This document shows, one piece after another, positions 50,377-60,154 of a stretch of DNA of 64,000 nucleotides. The notes beneath the pieces are model-generated. The model worked only from the letters and a program-made list of their open reading frames with translations, did not search any database and had not been told where the DNA came from. How positions within the stretch are numbered: the first letter of the stretch is position 1; each line of letters begins with the position of its first letter. The stretch is from Nocardia sp. BMG111209 (lineage in GTDB: Bacteria; Actinomycetota; Actinomycetes; Mycobacteriales; Mycobacteriaceae), in NCBI RefSeq assembly GCF_000381925.1, contig NZ_KB907308.1, forward strand, positions 1,240,001-1,304,000, read 5' to 3'. A program made the translations under genes and the position numbers.

Positions 50377-51867
50377 ATGACCACAGATCGCTCGGATATC
50401 CCCGATACCAGCAGTGCGGCGGCCGGACCCGACCGCAGACTCCTCATCGACGGCGCGCTGGTCGGCGCCGCCGGCACCTACCCGTCCTACAATCCGGCGA
50501 CCGAGGCCCTCGTCGGATACGCCCCCGACGCGACCGTCGAGGATGCCCGCGCCGCCATCGCCGCCGCCCGCCGGGCCTTCGACACCGGCGCCTGGGCCAC
50601 CGATGTGCAGTTGCGTATCCACTGCCTCGAGCAGTTGCACCGGGCACTGCTCGAGCATCTGGAAGAGTTGCGGGAGTTGACCATTGCCGAAGTGGGCGCC
50701 ACCCTGTCGCTGACTCGCGCTGCGCAACTGGAAGATCCGATCAAGATCGTCAAATACTACGCGGATCTGCTCGGAACCTATTCGTTCACCGAGGATCTGG
50801 GCGCCGTCGAATATCTGAGGCAACAGCACCGGCGCTGGGTGGAGAAGGAAGCGGCCGGTGTGGTGTCGGCCATCATCGCCTACAACTATCCGAACCAGCT
50901 GGCGCTGGCGAAACTCGCGCCCGCACTGGCGGCCGGGTGCACGGTGGTGCTGAAGGCCGCGCCCGACACCCCGCTGATCACCTTGGCGCTCGGCGAGATC
51001 ATCGCGCGGCACACCGACATTCCCGCCGGCGTGGTCAACATCCTCTCGTCGTCGCGGGTCGAGGTCGGTGAGGTGATGACCACGCATCCGGAGGTCGATC
51101 TGATCACCTTCACCGGTTCGACACCGGTCGGCCGGCGGATCATGTCCGCCGCCGGTCCGGGTCTCAAGCGAGTGTTCCTGGAGCTCGGCGGCAAATCGGC
51201 CGCGATCGCCCTCGACGACGCCGATTACGCGGCGGTGGCCCAGTACGCCGCCTTCGCCGCCACCCTCAATGCCGGGCAGGCGTGCGCGCTGACCACCCGG
51301 CTGCTGGTGCCGCGCGCCGATCACGACGCGATCGTGGACCTCGTCGCCGCGAATATGGCCCGCGTGCGGCACGGCGATCCGCACGACCGGAAAACCTATA
51401 TGGGACCGCTGATCAGCGAACGGCAGCGCGACAAGGTCGACGGCCTGGTCCGGCGCGCGGTCGCCGCCGGCGCCCGCCTGGTGACCGGCGGCGAGAAGGT
51501 CGGACCCGGATACTTCTACACGCCGACCCTGCTGGCCGGCGTCGACCCGGACAGCGAGATCGCCCAGGAGGAGGTCTTCGGCCCGGTGCTGGCCGTGACC
51601 CCGTACGACGGTGACGACGACGCGGTCCGCATCGCCAACAATTCCGCCTACGGCCTGTCCGGCGCGGTGTTCGGCGCGGACGAGCAGCGCGCGCTGGCCG
51701 TCGCGCGGCGGGTCCGGACCGGCACCTTCAGCATCAACGGCGGCAACTACTTCCACCCCGACGCGCCGTTCGGCGGTTACAAGCAGTCGGGCATCGGCCG
51801 GGAGATGGGTGTGGCCGGGCTGGAGGAGTTCCTGGAGAGCAAGACGCTCGCGTCGATTCTGCCCTAG
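50377..51867 (+). CDS. Aldehyde dehydrogenase
   Basis: A 496-residue NAD(P)-dependent aldehyde dehydrogenase. VVSAIIAYNYPNQLALAKLA and FTGSTPVGRRIM form the cofactor site, FLELGGKSAAIAL holds the general-base Glu, NAGQACALTTR the catalytic Cys, and EEVFGPVLAVTPYD, GGYKQSGIGREMGVAGLEEF the C-terminal motifs. The full family length is present. It oxidises an unknown aldehyde to the acid. A strong terminator follows at 51894-51924, so it is a separate unit from the amidase operon downstream. Confidence 0.94.
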   Translation: MTTDRSDIPDTSSAAAGPDRRLLIDGALVGAAGTYPSYNPATEALVGYAPDATVEDARAAIAAARRAFDTGAWATDVQLRIHCLEQLHRALLEHLEELRELTIAEVGATLSLTRAAQLEDPIKIVKYYADLLGTYSFTEDLGAVEYLRQQHRRWVEKEAAGVVSAIIAYNYPNQLALAKLAPALAAGCTVVLKAAPDTPLITLALGEIIARHTDIPAGVVNILSSSRVEVGEVMTTHPEVDLITFTGSTPVGRRIMSAAGPGLKRVFLELGGKSAAIALDDADYAAVAQYAAFAATLNAGQACALTTRLLVPRADHDAIVDLVAANMARVRHGDPHDRKTYMGPLISERQRDKVDGLVRRAVAAGARLVTGGEKVGPGYFYTPTLLAGVDPDSEIAQEEVFGPVLAVTPYDGDDDAVRIANNSAYGLSGAVFGADEQRALAVARRVRTGTFSINGGNYFHPDAPFGGYKQSGIGREMGVAGLEEFLESKTLASILP

Positions 51868-51893
51868 CCGCCTCGCCTCGGTACGCGAAGGAT

Positions 51894-51924
51894 CCACCCC
51901 CGCCGGAACATCCGGCGGGGGTGG
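51894..51924 (+). terminator. Rho-independent terminator after the aldehyde dehydrogenase
   Basis: CCACCCCCGCCGGA (51894-51907), loop ACA, TCCGGCGGGGGTGG (51911-51924): a perfect 14-bp GC-rich stem followed by GTTCTATT. It lies 27 bases after the stop codon. Confidence 0.88.
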
Positions 51925-52135
51925 GTTCTATTGTGGTCGGGGCCGGTCGATCCGGCCCCGGGCCCGATCCGGTGGCCAACTTCCGGCCGGATGATCTCGA
52001 CATCCGGCGTTTCGGACCGTTCGGTCGGGGATTCACGCAGTCCAGAGGCCCTGCCGGGCCCGCACTTCCGGCTTAACTACGGCGTTACCGGTACGGGCTT
52101 TCGATCGGTTATTCGCCAGCGCACCCTTACTTGTC

Positions 52136-52900
52136 ATGAAGCAGGTCAGGATGGATCCCCGCACGAGACGCCGCCTGAACTCTGCCCGGCGGGTCCGGGA
52201 TCTGCTCCGGGCGGCCATCGTTCACGAGGAGTTTCCCGCGGGTGCGCTGCCGGGCGAGGCGGAACTCATGCTGTCGTTCTGCGCGAGCCGTCAGGTGATC
52301 CGCGACGCGCTGAGTCTGTTGCGGGAAGAGGGATTGATCAAACGCGTCCAAGGAACGGGCACCTTCTCGGTCGCGTCGAAGGTACGGCACTCGTTCAGCC
52401 ATCTGCACGGTCCCGAACCCCGGCTCGAGCAGGTATCGCATCGGATCCTCACCAATACCCGGGAGATCGCGGCGCCGCGGGTCGCGGATCGGCTCGGCCT
52501 GCCGCGCGGATCCGAATGCGGCGTCGTCGAATATCTCGCCGTCTTCGGTGACGAGCCGTACTACGTGTGCACCGCCTACGTGCCGCTGCCGTTGATCCGG
52601 GTGGTCGAGCGCGGCAAGTCGGTGGCCGAGTGGTACCAGATCTACGAGACCGCGGGCTTCGAACTCGGGGTCACCGATCAGGCGGTCGAGGCGATCCTCG
52701 CCGACGACGAGGTGGCCGGTCTGCTCGACGTCCTGCCCGGCGCCCCGCTGATGCTGTTCGAGCGGCTGGTCCGCGACCGATCGGGACGCCCCCTGGAATA
52801 CGCGTTCGCCCGCGTGCGCGGCGACCGCATCGCACTACTCGCCCAACTCCCCCGTCACAGCCGGCAGCGTCGCCCGCACCCGTCACACCTGGAGGCGTGA
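52136..52900 (+). CDS. GntR/HutC-family regulator of the amidase-transport operon
   Basis: A 254-residue regulator. The GntR winged helix is RRVRDLLRAAIVHEEFPAGA, LPGEAELMLSFCASRQVIRD, ALSLLREEGLIKRVQGTGTF; the C-terminal UTRA-type ligand domain has EYLAVFGDEPYYVCTAYVPL, and RLVRDRSGRPLEYAFARVRG. Two starts are possible: ATG 52136 (no ribosome site, TTACTT ten bases upstream) or ATG 52151. Its stop overlaps the first permease start (TGATG), so the regulator is translated with the operon it probably controls. Confidence 0.9.
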   Translation: MKQVRMDPRTRRRLNSARRVRDLLRAAIVHEEFPAGALPGEAELMLSFCASRQVIRDALSLLREEGLIKRVQGTGTFSVASKVRHSFSHLHGPEPRLEQVSHRILTNTREIAAPRVADRLGLPRGSECGVVEYLAVFGDEPYYVCTAYVPLPLIRVVERGKSVAEWYQIYETAGFELGVTDQAVEAILADDEVAGLLDVLPGAPLMLFERLVRDRSGRPLEYAFARVRGDRIALLAQLPRHSRQRRPHPSHLEA

Positions 52901-53844
52901 TGCTCGGATATCTCGGACGACGACTGCTGATGACGATCCCGATCCTCATCGGCGTCTCCCTCGTCATCTTCATCACCATCAAGATCATTCCCGGCGATCC
53001 GGTGGCCTCGATGCTCGGTCCCACCGGCAGTCCCGAGGCCCGTGCCGCACTGCACGCGCGGCTCGGACTCGACGATCCGGTGCCGGTGCAGTACCTGTCC
53101 TGGTTCTGGCACAGTCTCACCGGCGATTTCGGCACCAGCATGACCCGGCACACCGCGGTCGCGCCGATCGTGATCGACGCATTGAAGAACACCCTGATAC
53201 TCACCTTCGCCGCCGGTGTCCTCGCGATCGTGCTGGGGCTGGCCGTCGGAGCGCTGACCGGGTTGCGCCGCAACGGAATCGCGGCCCGGATCGGCAATGC
53301 GCTGGCGCTGTTCTCGATCTCGGTGCCGCAGTACTCGATCGGACTGCTGCTGATCATCTACCTGGCCTCCCAAGCGGGACTGTTCCCGGTCAGCGGTATG
53401 CACAATCCCAACGGCAACGGCGGTTTCGGCGATCTGTTCGACCATCTGGTGCTGCCCGCGATCACCGCGGCGCTGGTACCGGCCGGGATCATCGCGCGCA
53501 TGTTCCGCTCGTCGGTGCTCGACGTGATGAGCATGGACTTCGTCGAGGCGCTGCGGGCCCGCGGCCTGTCCCGGAATCGGGTGATGCTGCACGCCTTCCA
53601 CAACACCGTGCCGTCGCTGCTGACGGTGGCCGGATTGCAGATCGGCTACCTGCTCGGCGGCGTGGTCTTCGTCGAGGCCGTATTCGCCTGGCCCGGAATC
53701 GGATTGCTGGTCTACCAGTCGATCACCCAGCGGGATCTGCCGGTGATCCAGGCCGGAGTGCTGGTGTCCGCCTTCGCCTTCGTACTCGTCAACGTGGTGG
53801 TGGACGCGCTGCACGGCCTCGTCGACCCGCGTATCCGCACCTAG
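52900..53844 (+). CDS. Oligopeptide-type ABC transporter permease (DppB-like)
   Basis: A 314-residue permease of the DppB/OppB kind: MLGYLGRRLLMTIPILIGVS, GDFGTSMTRHTAVAPIVIDA, the EAA-type cytoplasmic loop DFVEALRARGLSRNRVMLHA and AVFAWPGIGLLVYQSITQRD. Six membrane helices. GGAGG lies five bases before the ATG. With the genes to 58533 it makes a complete importer for a peptide-like or nickel-like substrate; the amidases downstream favour an amide compound. Confidence 0.93.
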   Translation: MLGYLGRRLLMTIPILIGVSLVIFITIKIIPGDPVASMLGPTGSPEARAALHARLGLDDPVPVQYLSWFWHSLTGDFGTSMTRHTAVAPIVIDALKNTLILTFAAGVLAIVLGLAVGALTGLRRNGIAARIGNALALFSISVPQYSIGLLLIIYLASQAGLFPVSGMHNPNGNGGFGDLFDHLVLPAITAALVPAGIIARMFRSSVLDVMSMDFVEALRARGLSRNRVMLHAFHNTVPSLLTVAGLQIGYLLGGVVFVEAVFAWPGIGLLVYQSITQRDLPVIQAGVLVSAFAFVLVNVVVDALHGLVDPRIRT

Positions 53845-53919
53845 TCCGCCCCGTCCACCTCCGTACGGCAGCGTCGCCGGCCTTCTCCCCCACCGACCGA
53901 ACTGCCTCAGGAGTGTTCG

Positions 53920-54798
53920 ATGACCGTATTGGCCGAGGCTGTCGCCTTGCCGGAAGCCCCCGCACGCCCCCGGGCGCGCCGGCGCCGCATGCCGGTGAGC
54001 GCCGACATCGCCGCCGTCGTGATCCTGCTGATCGTGCTCACCGCCCTGATCGGGCCGCTGTGGGTCGGCGATCCGATCGCCGGCGACACCGCGCACCGGC
54101 TGCTGCCCACCGGATCGCCCGGACATCTGCTGGGTACCGACGGGCAGGGCCGAGATGTGCTGGCGCGCTTGGTGAACGGCACGCGACTGTCCCTGCTCGC
54201 CGGATTGATCCCGGTCGCCTTCGCGGCGATCGTGGGTACCACGCTGGGGGTGGTCGCCGGATTGTCGGGTAAGTGGGGGCAGCGGCTGATCATGCGGACG
54301 CTGGACGTGTTCTACGCCTTCCCGGCGGTACTGCTGGCCGTGGCGATCGCCGCCGCGCTGGGATCGGGCCTGTCCAACGCCGTGATCGCGCTCGCGGTGA
54401 TCCTGGTGCCGCCGGTGGCTCGGGTCGCCGAGACCGAGACCCGCAAGCTGGTGGACCTGGACTACATGGAGGCCGCGCGGGCCAGCGGGGCCCGCCGATC
54501 CGCGATCGCGCTGTGGCAGGTGCTGCCGAATGTCGCTCCGCCCGTGGTGGTCTACTGCACGGCGCTGATCGGACTGTCCATCGTGTACGCGGCCGGACTG
54601 AGCTTCCTCGGGCTGGGGATCTCGCCGCCGACCGCCGAATGGGGGCTGATGGTCAGCGAGCACACCCAGTACATCTATTCGGCGCCACTGCTGGCCGCGA
54701 TGCCGGCGCTGGCCATCCTGATCACCTCGGTCGCGTTCAACGTCCTCGGTGACGGCCTGCGCGATCTGCTCGACGTCCGCGGGGAGGTCCGGGCATGA
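53920..54798 (+). CDS. Oligopeptide-type ABC transporter permease (DppC-like)
   Basis: A 292-residue DppC/OppC permease: N-terminal cytoplasmic Arg/Pro-rich stretch, first helix AAVVILLIVLTALIGPLWVG, HLLGTDGQGRDVLARLVNGT, the EAA loop DYMEAARASGARRSAIALWQ and GLGISPPTAEWGLMVSEHTQ. AGGAG lies seven bases before the ATG. It forms the channel with the DppB-like subunit. The stop overlaps the next ATPase gene (ATGA). Confidence 0.93.
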   Translation: MTVLAEAVALPEAPARPRARRRRMPVSADIAAVVILLIVLTALIGPLWVGDPIAGDTAHRLLPTGSPGHLLGTDGQGRDVLARLVNGTRLSLLAGLIPVAFAAIVGTTLGVVAGLSGKWGQRLIMRTLDVFYAFPAVLLAVAIAAALGSGLSNAVIALAVILVPPVARVAETETRKLVDLDYMEAARASGARRSAIALWQVLPNVAPPVVVYCTALIGLSIVYAAGLSFLGLGISPPTAEWGLMVSEHTQYIYSAPLLAAMPALAILITSVAFNVLGDGLRDLLDVRGEVRA

Positions 54799-55862
54799 GC
54801 GGTCAGGGGCCGGAGGCGGCAGCGGAGCGTCACCACGCAGGCCCCCCGAGCATGCCCCGAGGACACAGCATGAGCATGGCGCCACCACCGCTGGAAATCA
54901 GCGATCTGACAACCACTTTCGTCTCCCGCAACCGCCGCACCGAGGTGGTGCGCGGCGTATCGTTCACCGTCCGCCGCGGCGAGACCATGATGCTGCTCGG
55001 CGAGAGCGGCAGCGGGAAATCCGTGACGGCACGGTCGATCATGCGGCTCTACGGCTCCGTCGCCGAAATCGGTGGCAGCGTCCGGCTGCTCGGCCGCGAA
55101 CTGCTGGAACTGGCCGAACCGCAACTGCAGGCGGTGCGCGGCGCGCAGATCGCGCTGGTGCCGCAGGATCCGACCGGCGCGCTGGATCCGTTGCGGCGCA
55201 TCGGATCCCAGCTCGCCGAGGTGCTCGCCGCACACGGGGTGGAGCGGGTGCGGGGCGCCGCGCGCCGCCGCGCCGAGGAACTGCTGGCACTGGTCGGCAT
55301 ACCCGATCCGAAGCGGGTGGCCAACAGCTTCCCGCACGAACTGTCCGGCGGTATGCGGCAGCGCGCGGTCATCGCGATCGCGGTGAGCTGCGATCCGCAG
55401 GTGCTGATCGCCGACGAACCGACCACCGCGCTCGACGTGACCGTGCAGGCCCAGATCCTGGAACTGATCGCGGAATTGCAGCAGCGGCTCGGCATGGCCG
55501 TGCTGATGGTCACCCACGACGTCGGCGTGGCAGCGGAATTCGGCGATCGGGTCGGCGTCATGTACGCGGGCCGGCTGGTCGAACAGGGCCCCGCCGCGCA
55601 GGTGCTGTCGGCGCCGCGGCATCCCTACACCGCGGGCCTGCTCGATTCGCTGCCGACGCCGGGGGTGGCCCGCGGATCGCTGCGCTCGATCGTGGGCGCG
55701 CCGCCCTCGGTCGGCGCCTTCCCGCCGGGTTGTGCCTTCGCGCCGCGCTGCCCGCAGGCGCGGCCGTCGTGCACCGAGGAGGATCCGCCGTTGCTGGCCG
55801 TCGCCGAGGACCGGGTGGCCGCATGTCCCGTGGTCAACGCCGAGGCGGTGATGGCGCGATGA
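54795..55862 (+). CDS. Oligopeptide-type ABC transporter ATPase (DppD-like)
   Basis: A 355-residue ATPase. Walker A LLGESGSGKSVTARSI, Q-loop LVPQDPTGALDPL, signature LSGGMRQRAVIAIAV, Walker B VLIADEPTTALDVT, switch His VTHDVGVAAEF, and the oligopeptide C-terminal motif HPYTAGLLDSLP with Cys-rich CAFAPRCPQARPSCTEEDPP. The first about 30 residues are an extra leader; an ATG at residue 26-28 may be the real start. ATGA overlaps at both ends. Confidence 0.93.
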   Translation: MSGQGPEAAAERHHAGPPSMPRGHSMSMAPPPLEISDLTTTFVSRNRRTEVVRGVSFTVRRGETMMLLGESGSGKSVTARSIMRLYGSVAEIGGSVRLLGRELLELAEPQLQAVRGAQIALVPQDPTGALDPLRRIGSQLAEVLAAHGVERVRGAARRRAEELLALVGIPDPKRVANSFPHELSGGMRQRAVIAIAVSCDPQVLIADEPTTALDVTVQAQILELIAELQQRLGMAVLMVTHDVGVAAEFGDRVGVMYAGRLVEQGPAAQVLSAPRHPYTAGLLDSLPTPGVARGSLRSIVGAPPSVGAFPPGCAFAPRCPQARPSCTEEDPPLLAVAEDRVAACPVVNAEAVMAR

Positions 55863-56800
55863 CCGCCGAACTGTTGCGGGCCGAGGGCCTCACCAAGACC
55901 TTCGGCAACGGGGTGCGCGCGGTCTCCGACGTGTCGCTCACCGTGCATCGCGGCGAAACCGTCGGCGTGGTGGGCGAATCCGGCTGCGGCAAGTCCACCA
56001 CCGGCAAGATGCTGCTCGGCCTGCTCACTCCGGACAGCGGGTCGGTGACCTTCGACGGCGAACCGCTCGCCGGCCTCGGCCAGGCCCGGATGCGCGCGCT
56101 GCGGGCCCGATTGCAGGTGGTGCCGCAGAATCCGCAGACCTCGCTGAATCCGCGGCTGCGGGTGGCGCAGTCGATCGAATTCAATTTGCGCGCACACGGA
56201 GTCGACCGCGCCGCGCGCCGGCCGCGGGTGCTGGAACTGCTCGAACGGGTGGGGCTCACCGCCGCGCACGCCGAGCGCTTCCCACACGAGTTGTCCGGCG
56301 GCCAGTTGCAGCGGGTGGCGATCGCGCGAGCGCTGGCCACCTCGCCGGATCTGGTGGTCTGCGACGAGGCGGTGTCGGCCCTCGACAAGAGTGTGCAGGC
56401 CCAGGTGCTGAATCTGCTCGCCGATCTGCAGGCCGAGACCGGCGTCGCCTTCCTGTTCATCTCGCACGATCTGGCTGTGGTGGAACACATCTCGGACCGC
56501 GTCGCGGTGATGTACCTCGGCCGGGTCGTGGAAATCGCACCGGCGCAGGAACTCTGGTCCAATCCGCAGCATCCCTACACCCAGGCCCTGTTGTCCGCCA
56601 CCCCGGGCCGGGGACACGAGCGCATCGTGCTCTCCGGAGATCTGCCCAATCCCGCGAATCCGCCCTCCGGCTGCGGATTCCGGACCCGCTGCCCGGTCGC
56701 CGAGACCGTCTGCGCCGACGCCTGGCCGCCCCTGACCGAGGCGGCGCCGGACCACCGGGCCGCCTGTATCCACGTCAGCCCGGTGACCGTCCCGGGCTGA
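55859..56800 (+). CDS. Oligopeptide-type ABC transporter ATPase (DppF-like)
   Basis: A 313-residue ATPase: Walker A VVGESGCGKSTTGKML, Q-loop VVPQNPQTSLNPRL, signature LSGGQLQRVAIARAL, Walker B LVVCDEAVSALDKS, His-switch FISHDLAVVEHI and the typical end HPYTQALLSATP, CGFRTRCPVAETVCADAWPP. It pairs with the DppD-like ATPase. The start lies in the ATGA overlap at 55859. Confidence 0.94.
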   Translation: MTAELLRAEGLTKTFGNGVRAVSDVSLTVHRGETVGVVGESGCGKSTTGKMLLGLLTPDSGSVTFDGEPLAGLGQARMRALRARLQVVPQNPQTSLNPRLRVAQSIEFNLRAHGVDRAARRPRVLELLERVGLTAAHAERFPHELSGGQLQRVAIARALATSPDLVVCDEAVSALDKSVQAQVLNLLADLQAETGVAFLFISHDLAVVEHISDRVAVMYLGRVVEIAPAQELWSNPQHPYTQALLSATPGRGHERIVLSGDLPNPANPPSGCGFRTRCPVAETVCADAWPPLTEAAPDHRAACIHVSPVTVPG

Positions 56801-56919
56801 TCCGCCACCCGTCCATCCATCTGTCCAGCCGATGACCGCACCCGGTCCTCGGACGATCCCCTACGCCCGAAATCCGGTCGACCCCACCGGATCCCGCTGT
56901 TCCCGAGAGGAAAAGTCCC

Positions 56920-58533
56920 GTGTTCTCGTCCCACCGCTCCGCCCGTCGCCGAAGGCGATCCCTGTTGCTCGGCGCCCCCGTCGCCGCGCTCGCACTCCTG
57001 TTGTCCGCCTGCGGCGGCAGCGCCACCGGCGGGGGTGGCGCCGGCGGGAACACCCTGATCATCGGCATGACCGCCTCCGACATTCCGGTGCTGGACACCG
57101 GCCTCGCGCAGGGGCAGGGGTACGAGGGCCTGCGCTTCGTCGGCAACCAGCTCTACGACGGCCTGACGAAATTCGATCTGACCAAGGGCGACCAGATTCC
57201 GAAGATCATTCCCGATCTCGCCGAATCGTGGACTCCCAACGCCGATCTCACGAGCTGGACGTTCAAGTTGCGGCCCGGCGTGACCTTCCACGACGGCACG
57301 CCGTGGAACGCCGACGCCGCGGTGTTCAATCTCGATCGGTACGCCGACAAGACCAGTCCGGACTTCTACCAGGAACTGAACGCGCAGGGCGGGCTGTCCA
57401 TCGCGGGTATCAAGAGCTTCCACAAGGTGGACGATCTGACCCTGCAGATCGACACCAACGGTCCGTGGGCCTATCTACCCAGCGATCTGGCGACCGTCTA
57501 CTTCGCCAGCCCGACCGCGGTGAAGGCCGAGGGCAACAAGGGTTTCGCCGAGAAGCCGGTCGGCACCGGGCCGTTCCGGTTCGATTCGCTGACCCGCGGC
57601 CAGCGCCTGGTGATGGTGGCCAACGACAAGTACTGGGCCGGCGCACCGAAGGTCTCGAAGGTGATCCTGCGGCCGATCCCAGATCCCACCGCGCGGGTCG
57701 CCGCGTTGCGTTCCGGTGAGGTCAACTGGATCGAGGTCCCGCCGCCGGACGACGTGCCGAACCTGAAAACCCAAGGCTTCCAGGTACTCACGAACTCCTA
57801 CGACCACATCTGGCCGTGGGTCTACAACATGACCAAGGCGCCGTTCGACAATCCGAAGGTGCGCGAGGCCCTGAACTGGGCGATCAACCGGCAGGCCCTG
57901 GTGGACAACATCCTCAAGGGCACCGCGGAACCCGCGCTCGGCTTCGTGCCGCACGCCAACGCCGCCTACCGGCCCACCGACGACGCCTACGGTTACGACC
58001 CTGCGAAGGCCAAACAGCTGCTCGCCGAAGCCGGTTTCCCCAGCGGATTCTCGATGACGCTGTCGTATCCGACCAGCGGTTCGGGCAACATGGTGCCCAC
58101 CCCGATGAACACCGCGCTGCAGACCGATCTGGCCGCGGTGGGGGTGAAGGTGGAGCTGAAGCCCATCGAATGGGCCGCGATGCTCAACGACTACTTCGCC
58201 GGCAAGATCCCGGACAACGCCGACGCGCTGAACATCTCGCTGAGCTATCAGCAGGAAGGCTTCTGGCGCAGCTGGTTCGGCACCGATTCGGCCATCAACG
58301 CCGGCAAGTACTCGAATCCGCAGGTGGACGCGCTGTTCGCCAAGGCGCGGACGGTACTCGACGACAGCGCACGCTCCGACCTGTATTCGCAGGCCGGGCA
58401 ACTGCTCACCAAGGATTCACCCTGGCTGGTCGTCGTCGACGACCGCAATCCGCGCGTACTCGCCGGCACCGTGCACGGCTTCGTGCAGCCCCAATCGTGG
58501 TTCGCCGATCTGACCCAGATCTCGGTCGGCTGA
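56920..58533 (+). CDS. Solute-binding lipoprotein of the ABC importer (DppA/OppA family)
   Basis: A 537-residue family-5 binding protein. GTG start, Arg-rich N-region, hydrophobic LLLGAPVAALALLLS and lipobox LSAC (Cys near 28), so it is lipid-anchored outside the membrane. Family motifs: ESWTPNADLTSWTFKLRPGV, FHDGTPWNADAAVFNLDRY, GTGPFRFDSLTRGQRLVMVA, VREALNWAINRQALVDNIL. It determines the substrate of the importer encoded just upstream. AGAGG precedes the GTG. Confidence 0.94.
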   Translation: MFSSHRSARRRRRSLLLGAPVAALALLLSACGGSATGGGGAGGNTLIIGMTASDIPVLDTGLAQGQGYEGLRFVGNQLYDGLTKFDLTKGDQIPKIIPDLAESWTPNADLTSWTFKLRPGVTFHDGTPWNADAAVFNLDRYADKTSPDFYQELNAQGGLSIAGIKSFHKVDDLTLQIDTNGPWAYLPSDLATVYFASPTAVKAEGNKGFAEKPVGTGPFRFDSLTRGQRLVMVANDKYWAGAPKVSKVILRPIPDPTARVAALRSGEVNWIEVPPPDDVPNLKTQGFQVLTNSYDHIWPWVYNMTKAPFDNPKVREALNWAINRQALVDNILKGTAEPALGFVPHANAAYRPTDDAYGYDPAKAKQLLAEAGFPSGFSMTLSYPTSGSGNMVPTPMNTALQTDLAAVGVKVELKPIEWAAMLNDYFAGKIPDNADALNISLSYQQEGFWRSWFGTDSAINAGKYSNPQVDALFAKARTVLDDSARSDLYSQAGQLLTKDSPWLVVVDDRNPRVLAGTVHGFVQPQSWFADLTQISVG

Positions 58534-58570
58534 CCCCGCTCGACAAGTCCCTCACGAAAGGAAGACCGTC

Positions 58571-60154
58571 ATGGCGATCCCCCGTGGACGCATCCGTGGC
58601 TTCGTGCGCCGCCCCACCCCGGCGGAGGTCACCGAACTCGGTGCGGCCGAACATCTCTCGCTCACTCCGGCGGAGGCCGAGCACTACGCCGAGATCCTCG
58701 ATCAGATCCTCACCAATGTGGACCGGCTCGACGAACTGCACGCGCCGCTGCCGCCGCTGCGCTTCACCGACCGCGATCCGGGCGGCCCGGTCAGCGATGC
58801 GGAGGATCCGTTCCACGCCTTCATCCGGCGCTGTCACGTCGCGGGCGCCGCGGACGGCCCGTTGCACGGGCTCACCGTCGGCGTGAAGGACAACCTCGCC
58901 GTCGCCGGCGTGCCGATCACGAATTCCTCTCGGACACTGAGCTATACGCCGACCACCGACGCGGTCGTGGTGTCCCGGCTGCTGGCCGCCGGGGCGGATG
59001 TCGTGGGCAAGACCAACCTCGACGACTTCTCCACCTCCGGCACCGGCGAATCCAGCTGGTACGGGCCCGCGCGCAATGCCGTGGACCCGGCCCGGTCCGC
59101 CGGTGGTTCCTCGGGTGGTTCGGGTTCGGCGGTGCGATCCGGCGCCGTCGATCTCGCGATCGGCGTCGACGAGGGTGGTTCGGCCCGAATTCCGGCCTCC
59201 TTCAACGGAATCGTGAGTATCAAACCCAGTCAGGGACTGGTCCCCTCGCACGGGCTGACCTATATGGACCACACCGTCGACGCGGTGTGCCCGATGGCCG
59301 CCACGGTCGAACTCACCGCGCGGATGCTCGACGTGATGAGCGGGCACTCCGATCGCGATCCGCAATGGGTGCGGGCGATGCCCGAGCCGACGGCCGCCGC
59401 GGAGGCCCTCGGCGGCGGCGTGGCGGGCCTGCGGATCGGCGTGGTCACCCAGAGCGCGGATCCCGCGCTGTGCGAGCCCGGCGTCCTCGCCGCCTTCGAA
59501 ACCTGTTGTGCGACATTGGAAGCAGCAGGCGCCACGGTGGTCCCGGTATCGGTGCCGCTGTGGTCGGACGCCTGGGCGGTGGAGACCACGCTGCTGCTGC
59601 ACCTGGCCTGGCTGAACACGCAGGCCGACGGCGCCGGTTACAGCCATCTGGGTGAGGTCGACGTCGAGCGGACGCACGCCTTCGGGATGGTCCGCCGGCT
59701 GGAGGCCGACTCGTTCCCGCCGTTCTTCAAGGTGTGGCTGCTGGGCGGACGGTACCTGCACGACAAGTACTTCTCCACCTACTTCGCCAAGGCCGCGAAT
59801 CTGCGCCGCGCGTTGATCGCGCAGATCGACGCGGTGTTCGGCGACTGCGATCTGCTGGTCACCCCGACCACGCCGCAGGTGGCGCCGGTCCTGCTGGACC
59901 GGCCGGCCAGCGATCCGGAACTGCTGGCCCGCGGTACCACGATGGTGGCCAACACCTGCGTGCTGAACCTGTCCGGACATCCGGCGCTGGCGGTGCCCAG
60001 CGGTACCGACCCGGACACCTCGATGCCCACCTCGATCCAGATCATCGCGCCGCTGTGGCAGGACGCGCTGACCTTCCGCGCCGGCGCGGTCATCGAGGCG
60101 GCGGTGGGGGTCATGCCGGGCGGAGCGGTCACGGAACCGGCCGGGTCACGATGA
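58571..60154 (+). CDS. Amidase 1 of the amide-utilisation operon
   Basis: A 527-residue amidase. About 65 N-terminal residues are helical (AAEHLSLTPAEAEHYAEILD), as in Rhodococcus-type amidases. The triad is Lys in VGVKDNLAV, cis-Ser in SAGGSSGGSGSAV and nucleophile Ser in GVDEGGSARIPASFNG. The internal cap (HLGEVDVERTHAFGMV, FSTYFAKAANLRRALIA) is large. It follows the binding protein by 37 bp, with AAAGGAAG before the ATG. The stop overlaps the MFS gene (ATGA). Confidence 0.92.
   Translation: MAIPRGRIRGFVRRPTPAEVTELGAAEHLSLTPAEAEHYAEILDQILTNVDRLDELHAPLPPLRFTDRDPGGPVSDAEDPFHAFIRRCHVAGAADGPLHGLTVGVKDNLAVAGVPITNSSRTLSYTPTTDAVVVSRLLAAGADVVGKTNLDDFSTSGTGESSWYGPARNAVDPARSAGGSSGGSGSAVRSGAVDLAIGVDEGGSARIPASFNGIVSIKPSQGLVPSHGLTYMDHTVDAVCPMAATVELTARMLDVMSGHSDRDPQWVRAMPEPTAAAEALGGGVAGLRIGVVTQSADPALCEPGVLAAFETCCATLEAAGATVVPVSVPLWSDAWAVETTLLLHLAWLNTQADGAGYSHLGEVDVERTHAFGMVRRLEADSFPPFFKVWLLGGRYLHDKYFSTYFAKAANLRRALIAQIDAVFGDCDLLVTPTTPQVAPVLLDRPASDPELLARGTTMVANTCVLNLSGHPALAVPSGTDPDTSMPTSIQIIAPLWQDALTFRAGAVIEAAVGVMPGGAVTEPAGSR

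Noticed and set aside
52855..54888. A 677-codon minus-strand frame over the permease genes
   Set aside because: It is antisense to two unmistakable ABC permeases and rich in Gln/Arg/His, as expected for the reverse of a membrane-protein gene.
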